Shown here: piece by piece, positions 9,054 through 19,454 of the stretch
How the letters are laid out: every line of letters starts with the position of its first letter
Numbering within the stretch: the first letter of the stretch is position 1
NCBI GenBank assembly: GCA_905221605.1
Contig: CAJNDS010002420.1
Location: 346,920-410,919 of the forward strand
Direction: 5' to 3'
DNA: 64,000 nt
DNA from: Symbiodinium natans
Taxonomy: Eukaryota > Sar > Dinophyceae > Suessiales > Symbiodiniaceae
Position numbers and translations under genes: made by a program
Notes under the pieces: generated by a model
The model's database searches: none
The model's input: the letters and a program-made list of their open reading frames with translations, nothing else
What the model was told of the DNA's origin: nothing

Positions 9054-9182
9054 TCATGGGCCTTCAGAGGTCGCCCAGCGGTCTTGTGGCAAAAGAGGGT
9101 TTGCTTCCCACGACCTTTACAAGGGAATCTTCAAGCCTCCCAGGCTTCGGGGGCTTCCAGGCCAACAGTGACGGCAACTTGA
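9054..9182 (+). CDS. Exon-like segment ending in a stop, unknown
   Basis: Forty-two codons then TGA (SWAFRGRPAVLWQKRVCFPR and on, Ser/Ala-rich end). Basic. Lies between a C-strand and a G-strand array. Confidence 0.3.
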   Translation, partial: SWAFRGRPAVLWQKRVCFPRPLQGNLQASQASGASRPTVTAT

Positions 9183-9195
9183 GAGGGGAAGGAGT

Positions 9196-9388
9196 TGGGG
9201 TTTAGGGTTTAGGGTTTAGGGTTTAGGGTTTAGGGTTTAGGGTTTAGGGTTTAGGGTTTAGGGTTTAGGGTTTAGGGTTTAGGGTTTAGGGCTTAGGGCT
9301 TAGGGCTTAGGGCTTAGGGTTTAGGGTTTAGGGTTTAGGGTTTAGGGTTTAGGGTTTGGGGTTTATAGGGTTTGGGGTTTAGGGTTTA
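9196..9388 (+). repeat. Long telomere-like array
   Basis: About 26 units, with four consecutive CTTAGGG variants in the middle; one of the longest tracts here. Confidence 0.95.
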
Positions 9389-9737
9389 CGGGTAATACAG
9401 TGGAGCCTGCCGTGCTGAGCGGTCGACTGCGCCCGCGAAGCGAGCCCTTTTCTGGCCTCCCCATCCTTGTGATAAACCCTGAACCCTAAACCCTAAACCC
9501 TAAACCCTATAAACCCTAATTAAACCCCAAACCCTAAACCCTAAACGAGGTGTTCCTTGCCTCCTTGCCAGATATCCCGCCCCTGGCCCGGTCACCGACA
9601 GAGTAGCCTGCAAAGAACCCGCCAACTACTCCACCCCAAAGGATTCGGCGCGAGTCCCGCCGAGTCTGAAGGGTTTAGGGTTTAGGGTTTAGGGTTTAGG
9701 GTTTAGGGTTTAGGGTTTATAGGGTTTAGGGTTTAGG

Positions 9738-9875
9738 GGGCCCACCCCGCAGAGAAGAGTACCAGGACAGGAGCCTGCGGCGAAATGTCCGTTTCTGAAC
9801 TGCGAAAACGTTAGCAGCAGGGTGGCTTCCTCATCGTCAGCTGGCCAATTCTGCACCCAGAACTCTAAACAGCCC
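9738..9875 (+). CDS. Exon-like protein segment, unknown
   Basis: Forty-six open codons (GPTPQRRVPGQEPAAKCPFL and on, then a Ser-rich part with two more Cys). The island lies between a G-strand and a C-strand array. Function unknown. Confidence 0.35.
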
Positions 9876-10029
9876 TAAACCCTAAACCCTAAACCCTAAA
9901 CCCTAAACCCTAAACCCGACTCAGCCCGCCACTGGAGCCGCAAAGATTCGAGAACAAACTCCAGCTGGGGCTGGTCGCTGTAGGGAAACTGGCGGACCTC
10001 AGCTCACCATAGAACTTGTGGGGTTCGCA

Positions 10030-10165
10030 GGGTTGAGGGTTTAGGGTTTTAGGGTTTTAGGGGTTTTAGGGGCTTTAGGGGTTTTAGGGGTTTTAGGGGT
10101 TTTAGGGGTTTTAGGGTTTTAGGGGTTTTAGGGGTTTAGGGGTTTAGGGTCTAGGGTTTAGGGTT
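10030..10165 (+). repeat. Telomere-like array, TTTTAGGGG variant
   Basis: About twelve units dominated by a nine-base TTTTAGGGG form. Homogeneous within this tract and different from neighbouring tracts. Confidence 0.9.
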
Positions 10166-10394
10166 GGGATGTTCCGGAAACAGGGGTAGCCTTTTGGGGC
10201 GGGGGGGGGGGCCCTAAGAGGATTCTACTCTACTGAGGAAAGGGACCCCCCCCCCCCCCCCCATTTTGGGATATACCGTTATAAATTTTAGGGTTGACGC
10301 CCAGAATCGATCCTTTTAGGATGCTTTGCCCTGAATCCTAAACCCTGAAACCTTATCAACAGGACTTTGAAGGGGACCCTATATTTTGAGACCT

Positions 10395-10583
10395 ACCCTA
10401 CAGTAAACCCTAAACCCTGAAAACCCAGAAAACCCTGAAACCCTGGAAACCCTGTAAACCCTGTAAACCCTGTAAACCCTGAAAACCCTGAAAACCCTGA
10501 AAACCCTGAAAACCCTGTAAACCCTGTAAACCCTGTAAACCCTGTAAACCCTGTAAACCCTAAACCCTAAACCCTAAACCCTA
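10395..10583 (-). repeat. Telomere-like array, CCCTGTAAA/CCCTGAAAA variants
   Basis: About nineteen units: three CCCTGTAAA, four CCCTGAAAA, five CCCTGTAAA, then normal CCCTAAA. Runs of one variant indicate tandem amplification in place. Confidence 0.9.
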
Positions 10584-10919
10584 TCAGAGTCCGGGCGGCC
10601 AGTGCGCACAGAGGCATTCGCGCCAAAACGCGGGTCAAACCGCGAAGCTGGCGTTGCGGAATCTCGGCCAACTCTTCCTGCTGGGTTTAGGGTTTAGGGT
10701 TTAGGGTTTAGGGTTTAGGGTTTAGGGTTTAGGGTTTAGGGTTTAGGGCTCAGGGTTCCTTTAGCTTCTTGTCGGGTTTAGGGTTTTAAGGGTACATCGC
10801 TTCCTGCAAGCATTTCATGTTGGGAGCTTGCTTCGGGGCTCGGTGGAGCTGGCAAATGCGCAGCCCGAAACCCTAAACCGCACCACGCCTCGGTAGGAAA
10901 GCGGAATGTCTGAAGGCAT

Positions 10920-11038
10920 ATGAAGTAGGGAACATATTTCTTGTACCCCCAAAAGGACACCAAACATATACACTCCCCAATTTTAACCAGGAACTGTATA
11001 TACACTCACCAAAAACAGTAATATAAACCCTACTTCAT
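10920..11038. mobile_element. MITE-like element, family G
   Basis: A 119 bp element with 11 bp inverted ends ATGAAGTAGGG and CCCTACTTCAT. A related left end occurs at 41160. Confidence 0.6.
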
Positions 11039-11279
11039 GTAGGGTTTGGAATTCTCCATGGTATGTAAGCCTGGAGTCCATCAATCTGATCACGCGTCGC
11101 CCTCGACACCGAAAACAACAAAAACACACATGTGTTTGGACACATGTATATATGCAAAAAAAAAAAATATATATATATATATATATTTTGCTTCCCCCCC
11201 CCCCCCCAGAGATCTACCCTTTTTTAATGCTTTTATGCTTTTACTATCCAGAATCCCTTCCGATCTAGTCCCTCGTAAC

Positions 11280-11560
11280 AATAGCTAACCGATCCTGCAC
11301 CAACCCAAGACACCGAACCGGCAATTAAGAGGGAAATAGTGAAAAGGCCTTTGCTCATAGTATTCTCGCGTCCCCGGGGCTTACAGTACATGATTTTTCC
11401 GCATCACCTTTTGCGCTCGAATACTTCCTAGTCTTATGGTTCGAGGATCTCCACTATCTGTATTTGATATGCAATACATATACCCTATATACATACATGC
11501 AGTGGGTACGTATTCTACTTTTCCTTTGCATTTCCACAGGAGGCGAGGCCTACAAACATG
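11280..11560. other. Unique island without a clear gene
   Basis: No repeat recognised. A plus-strand open stretch (about 11339-11431) is too weak to call. Short ATATACATACATGCA-type runs occur near 11480. Confidence 0.4.
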
Positions 11561-12840
11561 GGCAGAACTCTATGGGATTTACGGTTAGGATTTAGGCCTC
11601 AAGGCCTACAATATATAGGGGTATAAGGTGCTAATCCTCTAGATTTTAGCGTTATAACCCTAAACTCTATATGCCTGAAGGCTTAAGGAAAACAGTAAAG
11701 TGGTTAAATCCCTGAGGGTTTAGGGTTATGTTTTGCAGTGCCCTGAACCTTCAACCCTAAACCTTTAACCCCTCATAGCGTTTAGGGTTGATAAACCCTG
11801 AAAAAAACCGTAACCCTATAGGGCCCTATAGGGTTTAAGGCTTGACCGTAAACCTTTATCAACCTTATAGGGCTTAAAGGTTTTAATGCCTAAGCCTGAT
11901 GTACCTAAGGTCTGGGCATTTATACCTTCAGCGTGATAACCCTACACCCTATATGCCTTAAGGCTTAAGGAAAACAGTAAAGGGGATAAACCCCTGAGGG
12001 TTCTTCAGCGTTATAACCCTAAACCGTTTATGCTTTCAGCCTTAAGGAAAGCAGTAAAGGGGTTAAATCCCTGAGGGTTCTTCAGCGTTATAACCCTAAA
12101 CCCTATATGCTTTAAGGCTTAAGGATAACAGTAAAGGGGTTCAATCCCTGAGGGTTTAGGGTTGGATTGTTGCAATGCCCTCTTAAACCCTGAACCTTGA
12201 ACCCCTATAGGGTTAAAACCCTATAGGGCTACCCCGAATTGGGTAGACAAACTCTGCAAAAACCTAAACCTTTAAACCCCAGAGGCTTAAAGGTTTTGAA
12301 CCTCAACCTTTAAACCTATAGCGTTTCAAGGTAAGCTATTCGGTTTAAATACCTAGCCCTACAGGGATTAAGGCTTAAACCAGTTTGAATGCCCAAACCT
12401 AGGTTTCAATCCCCAGACCTTAAACCTTTAAAAAACCTTATAGGGCTTCCAGGTTTCAATGCCTAAACCTGGTCTGGGCATTTATACCTTCAGCGCCTGT
12501 GGGCTGAACAACCTTGAACCTTTTAGACCCCTAGAGGGTTTAGGGTTCATGTTTTCATACCTATAAACCTTAAACCCTTGAGGTTTAAACTCTATGGGCT
12601 TAGCTTTAAATGACTAAATCTTGAGCCCTAAGCCTTGAAACCTTAACCCTATAGGGTTTAAAGGTCGAGAGTTTAGGCTGAACTACCGGCTCAAGTTTGA
12701 ATGCCTAAATCGTAAACCCTAAACCTTAACACCTTAACCCTATAGGGTTTGAAGGTTAAGGGTTTAGTTTTAATTGCCGGCTCAGGTTCTAATGCCTCAA
12801 CCTGAAGCCCTAAACCTGCAAACCTTAGCCCTATGGGGTT
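11560..12840. repeat. Degenerate telomere-like DNA with 77 bp repeat
   Basis: A unit reading AGCGTTATAACCCTAAACCC then TATATGC, GGCTTAAGGAAAACAGTAAA and TCCCTGAGGGTT is present at 11648, 11931, 12006 and 12083; the last three are in tandem at 75-77 bp spacing. The rest is decayed CCCTATAGGG and CCTTAAACC sequence. No protein-coding frame seen. Confidence 0.75.
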
Positions 12841-12859
12841 CCGTGAGTTTTGAACTTCA

Positions 12860-12972
12860 ATCTAGAGTTTTTTGAGCTTCAAAACTCCGGGATCCAAGAT
12901 TCAAGATTCAAGATTGCAGGAAAAGTTTCCACGGGATCTTGAATCCTGGAACCCGGAGTTTTGAAGTTCAAC
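12860..12972. repeat. Imperfect inverted repeat
   Basis: GAGCTTCAAAACTCCGGGAT then CAAGATTCAAGAT is matched in reverse by ATCTTGAATCCTGGAACCCG then GAGTTTTGAAGTTC. A hairpin with a loop of about 30 bp, related in part to the perfect inverted repeat at 13081. Confidence 0.75.
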
Positions 12973-13080
12973 AAATGAAACGTTTCCGTTTCAATTGAAA
13001 CGGCCGGGATCCAAGATCCAAGATCTAAGATTTCCCTGAACTCTTGCTGAGGCATCATGGAATCCTAGATCTTGAAAACC

Positions 13081-13354
13081 GGCCGTTTCAATTGAAACGT
13101 TTCCGTTTCAATTGAAACGGCCGGGATCCAAGATCCAAGATCCAAGATTTCCCAGGACTCTTGCCGAGGCATCTTGGAATCCTAAATCCAAAACCGGCCG
13201 TTTCAATTGAAACGGAAACATGTCAATTGAAACGGGCAGAATCCAAGATATGGGATTCCAAGATGCCTCGGCAAGAGTCCTGGGAAATCTTGGATCTTGG
13301 ATCTTGGATCCCGGCCGTTTCAATTGAAACGGAAACGTTTCAATTGAAACGGCC
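13081..13354. repeat. Perfect 102 bp inverted repeat with 70 bp spacer
   Basis: 13081-13182 and 13253-13354 are exact reverse complements by base-by-base comparison. Each arm contains the inner palindrome CCGTTTCAATTGAAACGG and a GGATCC-AAGATCC run. The spacer holds two more related palindromes. A less exact copy of part of an arm lies at about 12960-13080. Open frames here are side effects of the symmetry. Confidence 0.9.
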
Positions 13355-13689
13355 GGCTTTCGAAATCTTTGAAGAGAGTTCTGAATGGCGTCGTGGGCAT
13401 TATCATTGTGAGGCAGACGGATTTTATTGCATTGCGAAAATTCACTATGAAGCAGACGGATTTTGTTTCATTGTTGAGCAAAAGGTGGGAAACGGTAGAC
13501 CTTTGGGGGGGGGGTACCATTTGTTCATATTTATATACGTGTACTGAGTGCGCAAGCCACACAGGCCAACTCCTACACAAAAACCTGGAACTGGGAGTGC
13601 AAGCCATGGGCCACACGGGCAAGACTACAAGTACACGAAGGTCGTAGGCCTGGCGGCCCGGCGCCAAGGACAGACGAAGGAAGGACGGC

Positions 13690-13822
13690 CCTCAACCCTA
13701 CACCCTAAACACCTAAACCCCTAAACCCTAAACCCCTAAACCCCTAAACGCCTAAACCCTAAACCCCCCTAAACCCCTAAACCCCTAAACCCCTAACCCC
13801 TAAAACCCCCAAACCCCAAATT
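13690..13822 (-). repeat. Telomere-like array, CCCCTAAA variant
   Basis: About fifteen units, mostly the eight-base CCCCTAAA form. Confidence 0.9.
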
Positions 13823-13887
13823 CCTGGTAGAGGCGCTGTCAGACCGAAGTCAACGCGGGGTAGAGTCTCAGGTTCGAGAGGTGCCCC

Positions 13888-13970
13888 AGGGTTTAGGGTT
13901 TAGGGTTTAGGGTTTAGGGTTTAGGGTTTAGTTTTTAGGGTTTAGGGTTTAGGGTTTAGGGTTTAGGGTG
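13888..13970 (+). repeat. Telomere-like array
   Basis: Eleven TTTAGGG units with one TTTTTAGGG, followed by poly-G. Confidence 0.9.
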
Positions 13971-14039
13971 GGGGGGGGGGTCCATCTAGTGTACTAAAAT
14001 CCCCCTATCACTTAACCACAAAGGAACTACATTACTAGC

Positions 14040-14129
14040 TCGTGGTTGGGATAGTCGTAGAAAAAATATGTTCCCATTCCTTATTGAGTGCAAGTACCCT
14101 TAGAGATGTAGCTTGTTACCCCACTGTGA
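14040..14129. mobile_element. MITE-like element, family B copy 2 (uninterrupted)
   Basis: Starts TCGTGGTTGGGATAGTCGTA, core ATTGAGTGCAAGTACCCTTA, ends GTTACCCCACTGTGA. It has no telomere-like insert and serves as the empty-site reference for copies 3 and 5. Confidence 0.8.
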
Positions 14130-14375
14130 CAAAGATTAGAGCCGTAAGGTATACCCCCGGCACACAGCGTCGGACCTGACACCGATCGTGTACTGAATAT
14201 ATTGGGGGGGGTTTCCGATACCTCTTTGGGGGGTGTCCCGTTAAGGGGATTCTATTCTATTTGGGGTATACAAGGGGTACCCCTATTATGGGAAATGCCC
14301 ATATCATCCCATATCGTTAGCCACGAAACAGATATTCGTCAAGCCTGCTTGAAGGTTCATGGTACTTGTTAACCA

Positions 14376-14475
14376 NNNNNNNNNNNNNNNNNNNNNNNNN
14401 NNNNNNNNNNNNNNNNNNNNNNNNNNNNNNNNNNNNNNNNNNNNNNNNNNNNNNNNNNNNNNNNNNNNNNNNNNN
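14376..14475. other. Assembly gap (100 N)
   Basis: Exactly 100 N, a conventional gap size, so the true length is unknown. It breaks between a telomere-like mosaic and a palindromic A+T-rich satellite, which probably caused the gap. Confidence 0.99.
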
Positions 14476-14495
14476 GGGGGGGGGGGGGGCGGGCC

Positions 14496-15331
14496 TCCTC
14501 CGGCAGGAGGAATTAAATAATTTAATATGAAGGCCCCGAATTAAATATTCATATTTAAATCGAGGCCTTCATATTTAAATTATTTAATTCCTCCTGGGGG
14601 AGGAGGCCCCCCCCCCCTCCAGGATTTAAATTATTTAAATTATTTAAATCGGCCCGATTTAAATAATTTAAATATGAAGGCCACGGTTTAAATATGAATA
14701 TTTAATTCGGGAGCTTCATATTTAAATTATTTAATTCGGGCCCGGGAATTAAATAATTTAAATAATTTAAATAATTTAAATCCGGGAGGGCGGGGGGGGC
14801 CGGGCCTCCTTGCGCAGGAGGAATTAAATAATATAAATATGAAGGCCCCGAATTAAATATTCATATTTAAATCGAGGCCTTCATATTTAAATTATTTAAT
14901 TCCTCCTGGGGGAGGAGGCCCGCCACCCCCCCCCTCCAGGATTTAAATTATTTAAATTATTTAAATTATTTAAATTATTTACATTATTTAAATTATTTAA
15001 ATTATTTAAATTATTTAATTTATTTAAATTATTTAAATTATTTAAATTATGTAAATTATTTAATTCCCGGGCCCGATTTAAATAATTTAAATATGAAGGC
15101 CACGATTTAAATATGAATATTTAATTCGGGAGCTTCATATTTAAATTATGTAAATCGGGCCCGGGAATTAAATAATTTAAATAATTTAAATAATTTAAAT
15201 CCTGGAGGGGGGGGGCCGGGCTTCCTCCCGCAGGAGGAATTAAATAATTTAAATATGAAGGCCCCGAATTAAATATTCATATTTAAATCGGGGCCTTCAT
15301 ATTTAAATTATTTAATTCCTCCTGCGGGAGG
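14496..15331. repeat. A+T-rich palindromic satellite, three cruciform units
   Basis: Three units (about 14496-14606, 14809-14925, 15224-15331) share GGAGGAATTAAATAATTTAA-type arms, an AGGCCCCGAATTAAATATTC centre, and return with TTATTTAATTCCTCC. The third is a near-perfect palindrome of 108 bp. Between them are ATTTAAAT-rich runs. No coding frame. Confidence 0.9.
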
Positions 15332-15337
15332 GCCCCC

Positions 15338-15690
15338 TCAATCAGCTTCATCATCATCATCCTCATCCTCATCCGCATCATCATCATCATCTTCATTATC
15401 GTCATCATCTTCATCATCTATCATCATCATCTTCATCATCTTCATCATCTTTTTTTCATCATCCCCATCATCTCTCTCATCTCCACGGTTGTTCCAATAT
15501 GTTTCATGTGCATCCTTGACATCAATGATCCCAATCAGCTTCATCATCATCTTCATCATCTTCATCATCTTCATCATCTTCATCATCTTCATCATTTTCA
15601 TCATCTTCATCATCTTCATCATCTTCATCATCTTCATCATCTCCATCATCTTCATCATCTTCATGATCTGCTTCATCTGCTTCATCCTTC
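15338..15690. repeat. CAT/CTT trinucleotide microsatellite
   Basis: CTTCATCAT repeated with few changes. It gives open frames of Met/Lys, Ile/Phe or His/Leu on both strands, which I regard as artefacts. Confidence 0.95.
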
Positions 15691-15737
15691 ATCTGTTTCT
15701 TATGTTTCATTGCTTCTTGGGGCCCAGGAGGGCCTGG

Positions 15738-17371
15738 GGCAGGAGCAACTTTGCCGGTCAAAACTTGCCGGGATCCCCTTGGCACCCTGGAAAAGTGATG
15801 CAAATACCACACAAAACGGGAAAGGGTAGGAACAACTTTGTCGGTCAAAATTTGCCGGGATCCCCTTGGCACCCTGGAAAAGTCCTGCAAATACCACACA
15901 AAACGGGAAAGGGTAGGAACAACTTTGCCGGTCAAAATTTGCCGGGATCCCCTTGGCACCCTGGAAAAGTCCTGCAAATACCACACAAAACGGGAAAGGG
16001 TAGGAACAACATTTGCCGGTCAAAATTTGCCGGGATTCCCTTGGCACCCCGGAAAAGTGATGCAAATACCACACAAAACGGGAACGGGTAGGAACAACTT
16101 TGCGGGTCAAAATTTGCCGGGATTCCCTTGGCACCCTAGAAAAGTCCTGCAAATACCACACAAAACGGGAAAGGGTAGGAACAACTTTGCCGGTCAAAAT
16201 TTGCCGGGATTCCCTTGGCACCCTAGAAAAGTGATGCAAATACCACACAAAACGGGAAAGGGTAGGAACAACTTTGCCGGTCAAAATTTGCCGGGATCCC
16301 CTTGGCACTCGGGAAAAGTGATGCAAATGCCACACAAAACGGGAACGGGTAGGAACAACTTTGCGGGTCAAAATTTGCCGGGACCCCCGTGGCACCCGGG
16401 AAAAGTGATGCAAATACCACACAAAACGGGAAAGGGTAGGAACAACTTTGCCGGTCAAAATTTGCCGGGATCCCCTTGGCACCCTGGAAAAGTGATGCAA
16501 ATACCACACAAAACGGGAACGGGTAGGAACAACTTTGCCGGTCAAAATTTGCCGGGATTCCCTTGGCACCCTGGAAAAGTCCTGCAAATACCACACAAAA
16601 CGGGAAAGGGTAGGAACAACTTTGCCGGTCAAAATTTGCCGGGATTCCCTTGGCACCCTGGAAAAGTCCTGCAAATACCACACAAAACGGGAAAGGGTAG
16701 GAACAACTTTGCGGGTCAAAATTTGCCGGGATTTCCTTGGCACCCTGGAAAAGTCCTGCAAATACCACACAAAACGGGAAAGGGTAGGAACAACTTTGCC
16801 GGTCAAAATTTGCCGGGATCCCCTTGGCACCCTGGAAAAGTCCTGCAAATACCACACAAAACGGGAAAGGGTAGGAACAACTTTGCCGGTCAAAATTTGC
16901 CGGGATTCCCTTGGCACCCTGGAAAAGTCCTGCAAATACCACACAAAACGGGAAAGGGTAGGAACAACTTTGCGGGTCAAAATTTGCCGGGATTCCCTTG
17001 GCACCCTGGAAAAGTCCTGCAAATACCACACAAAACGGGAAAGGGTAGGAACAACTTTGCCGGTCAAAATTTGCCGGGATCCCCTTGGCACTCCTGGAAA
17101 AGTGATGCAAATACCACACAAAACGGGAACGGGTAGGAACAACTTTGCGGGTCAAAATTTGCCGGGACCCCCTTGGCACCCGGGAAAAGTGATGCAAATA
17201 CCACACAAAACGGGAAAGGGTAGGAACAACTTTGCCGGTCAAAATTTGCCGGGATCCCCTTGGCACCCTTGAAAAGTGATGCAAATACCACACAAAACGG
17301 GAACGGGTAGGAACAACTTTGCCGGTCAAAATTTGCCGGGGTTCCCTTGGCACCCTGGAAAAGTCCTGCAA
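15738..17371. repeat. 87 bp minisatellite, about 19 units
   Basis: Unit of 87 bp beginning AGGAACAACTTTGCCGGTCA and ending CACACAAAACGGGAAAGGGT. Because 87 is a multiple of 3, several frames stay open on both strands (up to 480 codons), each giving a 29-residue repeat; no start context or domain supports a real protein. Linked variants (GTGATG/GTCCTG, AAAGGG/AACGGG, GCCGG/GCGGG) show higher-order structure. Confidence 0.95.
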
Positions 17372-17374
17372 TGG

Positions 17375-17708
17375 AAAGGGAATGACTAAGTAAAGAGAGG
17401 AGCTCTTCAATTTCCCTCCCTATATCTGATGTTACTTTTCCTTCTTGGGCGGTGCCCTTCTTTCTCCCTTGAAGATGCAGAAAACGATCAGGAAGGGCAC
17501 CCGTTCCATCGCCCGTATATAGACAGAGATAAATCATGAGCATCAGCTGGGTTTGCTGCCGATCCAAAATGGGCGTCCCTTTTAATCGCCTTCTGTGTCT
17601 TGAAACGAGCAAAAGGGACAGCCTAAGTGTTTCCTTGTGGTGTCCCTTTTCTTCGCTTGAAGATGCAGAAAACGATCTAAAAGGACACCTGTTCCATCGC
17701 CCATATAT

Positions 17709-17756
<48 letters not shown>

Positions 17757-17930
17757 TGAGCATCAGCTGGGTTGGCTGCCAATCCAAAATGGGCGTCCCT
17801 TTTAATCGCCTTCTGTGTCTTCAAACGAGCAAAAGGGACACCCTAAGTGTGCTCTTGTGGGGTGTCCCTTTTCCTCGCTTGAAGATGCAGAAAACGATCA
17901 AAAAGGACACCCATTCCATCGCCAATATAT

Positions 17931-17969
<39 letters not shown>

Positions 17970-19454
17970 AATCATGAGCATCAGCTGGGTTGGCTGCCAA
18001 TCCAAAATGGACGTCCCTTTTAATCGCTTTCTGTGTCTTCAAACGAACAAAAGAAAACACCTAGGTTCCTCACTTGAAGATCCAGAAAACGGCCCAACAA
18101 GGACACCCGTTCCATCGCCCATATATGGAGAGAGAGAGAGAGGGAGAAGGGAAAAAATCATGAGCATCAGCTGGGTTTGCTTACATGTTCATTGTTATTC
18201 CTGTTGTTTTTTTCTAACGGAAATGAACAAGAGAAGAGAAAAATAAGAACCAGAGGAAAGATGAAAACGAGCACCATCTTCTCTTTGCCTGACTTTTGCA
18301 TTTCGCCTGTCCTCATTTCTCTTCCATTCTTTTCATTGCTCTTCCATTTAGAGTTGCATTCCTTTTGATCTCTCCTCTCCTTTCTCTCTCCCTTCTCTTC
18401 TCTTGTTCTCCTTTAAATCTCAAAAACACACAAAAGGAAGTTTCTTTTCCTTGTTGAATGAAGAATGAAAAAAGAAGAAAAGAGATAGGGAAAGAAATTG
18501 AAGAGCTCCACTGCCTATTGGTTCATTCCATTTCCTCTCTTTCTATGTGTTGTTTTCCTTGTCGTTTCAGAAAGCAAGCAAAATAAGGGCAAGGGGGCTT
18601 CCTGAAGAGGAGAGAGGGCACCTATCTGCGAAGAGGTCTTGTCCTTTTTAATAATAGAGGGAAAAGAGAGAGACAAGGAAGGGAGAGATGATAGATAAAG
18701 AAGAGTGCCATCTTCTTTGCGCCTTGTTGTGTTCCTCCGTCTCCTTGTTCCTTGTCTCCTCTCTTCTGTTCAGTACCCTTCCAGAAAATTAAAATGGCCT
18801 CCTTGTTGTCTCTCCTCTCTCACTTCCCTTTCCCTTCTCTCCTTCTGTTTCCGTTTAACTGATAAAACACAAGACAGGAACTTGTATGATAAAGCAGTGG
18901 AAGGTAAAGCAGAGGGTGGCTCCTTGCGCTTGGACCTTGCCGTACTTCATCATGTCCCTCTTCTCGGCCTACTTCTGCTCTTTTCCTTACTCTTCTCCTT
19001 TTCATAAATTCTTCCTCTTTAGTTGTTCTTATTTCGAAAAGAAAGAGGGAAGGGAGAGATAAGGGAGATAGGATAGATAAAGAAGAGTGCCATCTTCTCT
19101 GCGCCTTGTTTTGTCTCTCCCTCTTCTCTATTCATCTCTCTTCTATTTTTTTCTTTGCTGTTCTATTGAAAATGGATTCCCTGTATCTCTCCTCTGTCCT
19201 TCTCTCTCGCTCCTCTTCTCCTGTTCCCCTCTAAACGATTGCTCTTTACAGATAGGTGCCCTCCCTCCTCGTCAGGAAATCTCTTTTTCGCTTATTTTGC
19301 TTTTTGAAGCGAATAAAACAACGGATAAGAGAGGAAAGGGAATGACTAAGTAAAGACAGGAGCTCTTCAATAGGTGCCCTCCCTCCTCTTCAGGAAATCT
19401 CTTTTCCCTTATTTTGCTTTTTGAAGCGAAGAAAACAACAGATAAGAAGAGAGG
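17375..19454. repeat. Tandem duplication of about 2 kb, copy 1
   Basis: Begins GAATGACTAAGTAAAGAGAG. It contains four modules of 185-220 bp, each with TCATGAGCATCAGCTGGGTT, a stem-loop AAAAGGGACACCC..GGGGTGTCCCTTTT, and in most a CCCATATATAGGGAGAGAG followed by a GA run. The second half is pyrimidine-rich (CTCTTCTCCT) with purine-rich blocks. No telomere-like tract and no convincing gene. Confidence 0.85.
17709..17751. repeat. GA microsatellite
   Basis: About 20 GA dinucleotides. Shorter runs at 17933, 18129, 19794 and 20134 occupy the same place in each module. Confidence 0.95.

Noticed and set aside
15489-17410. Open frames of 200-480 codons on both strands
   Set aside because: They are translations of the CAT microsatellite and the 87 bp minisatellite, whose unit length keeps several frames open. 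No domain, no start context, and all frames are equally open.
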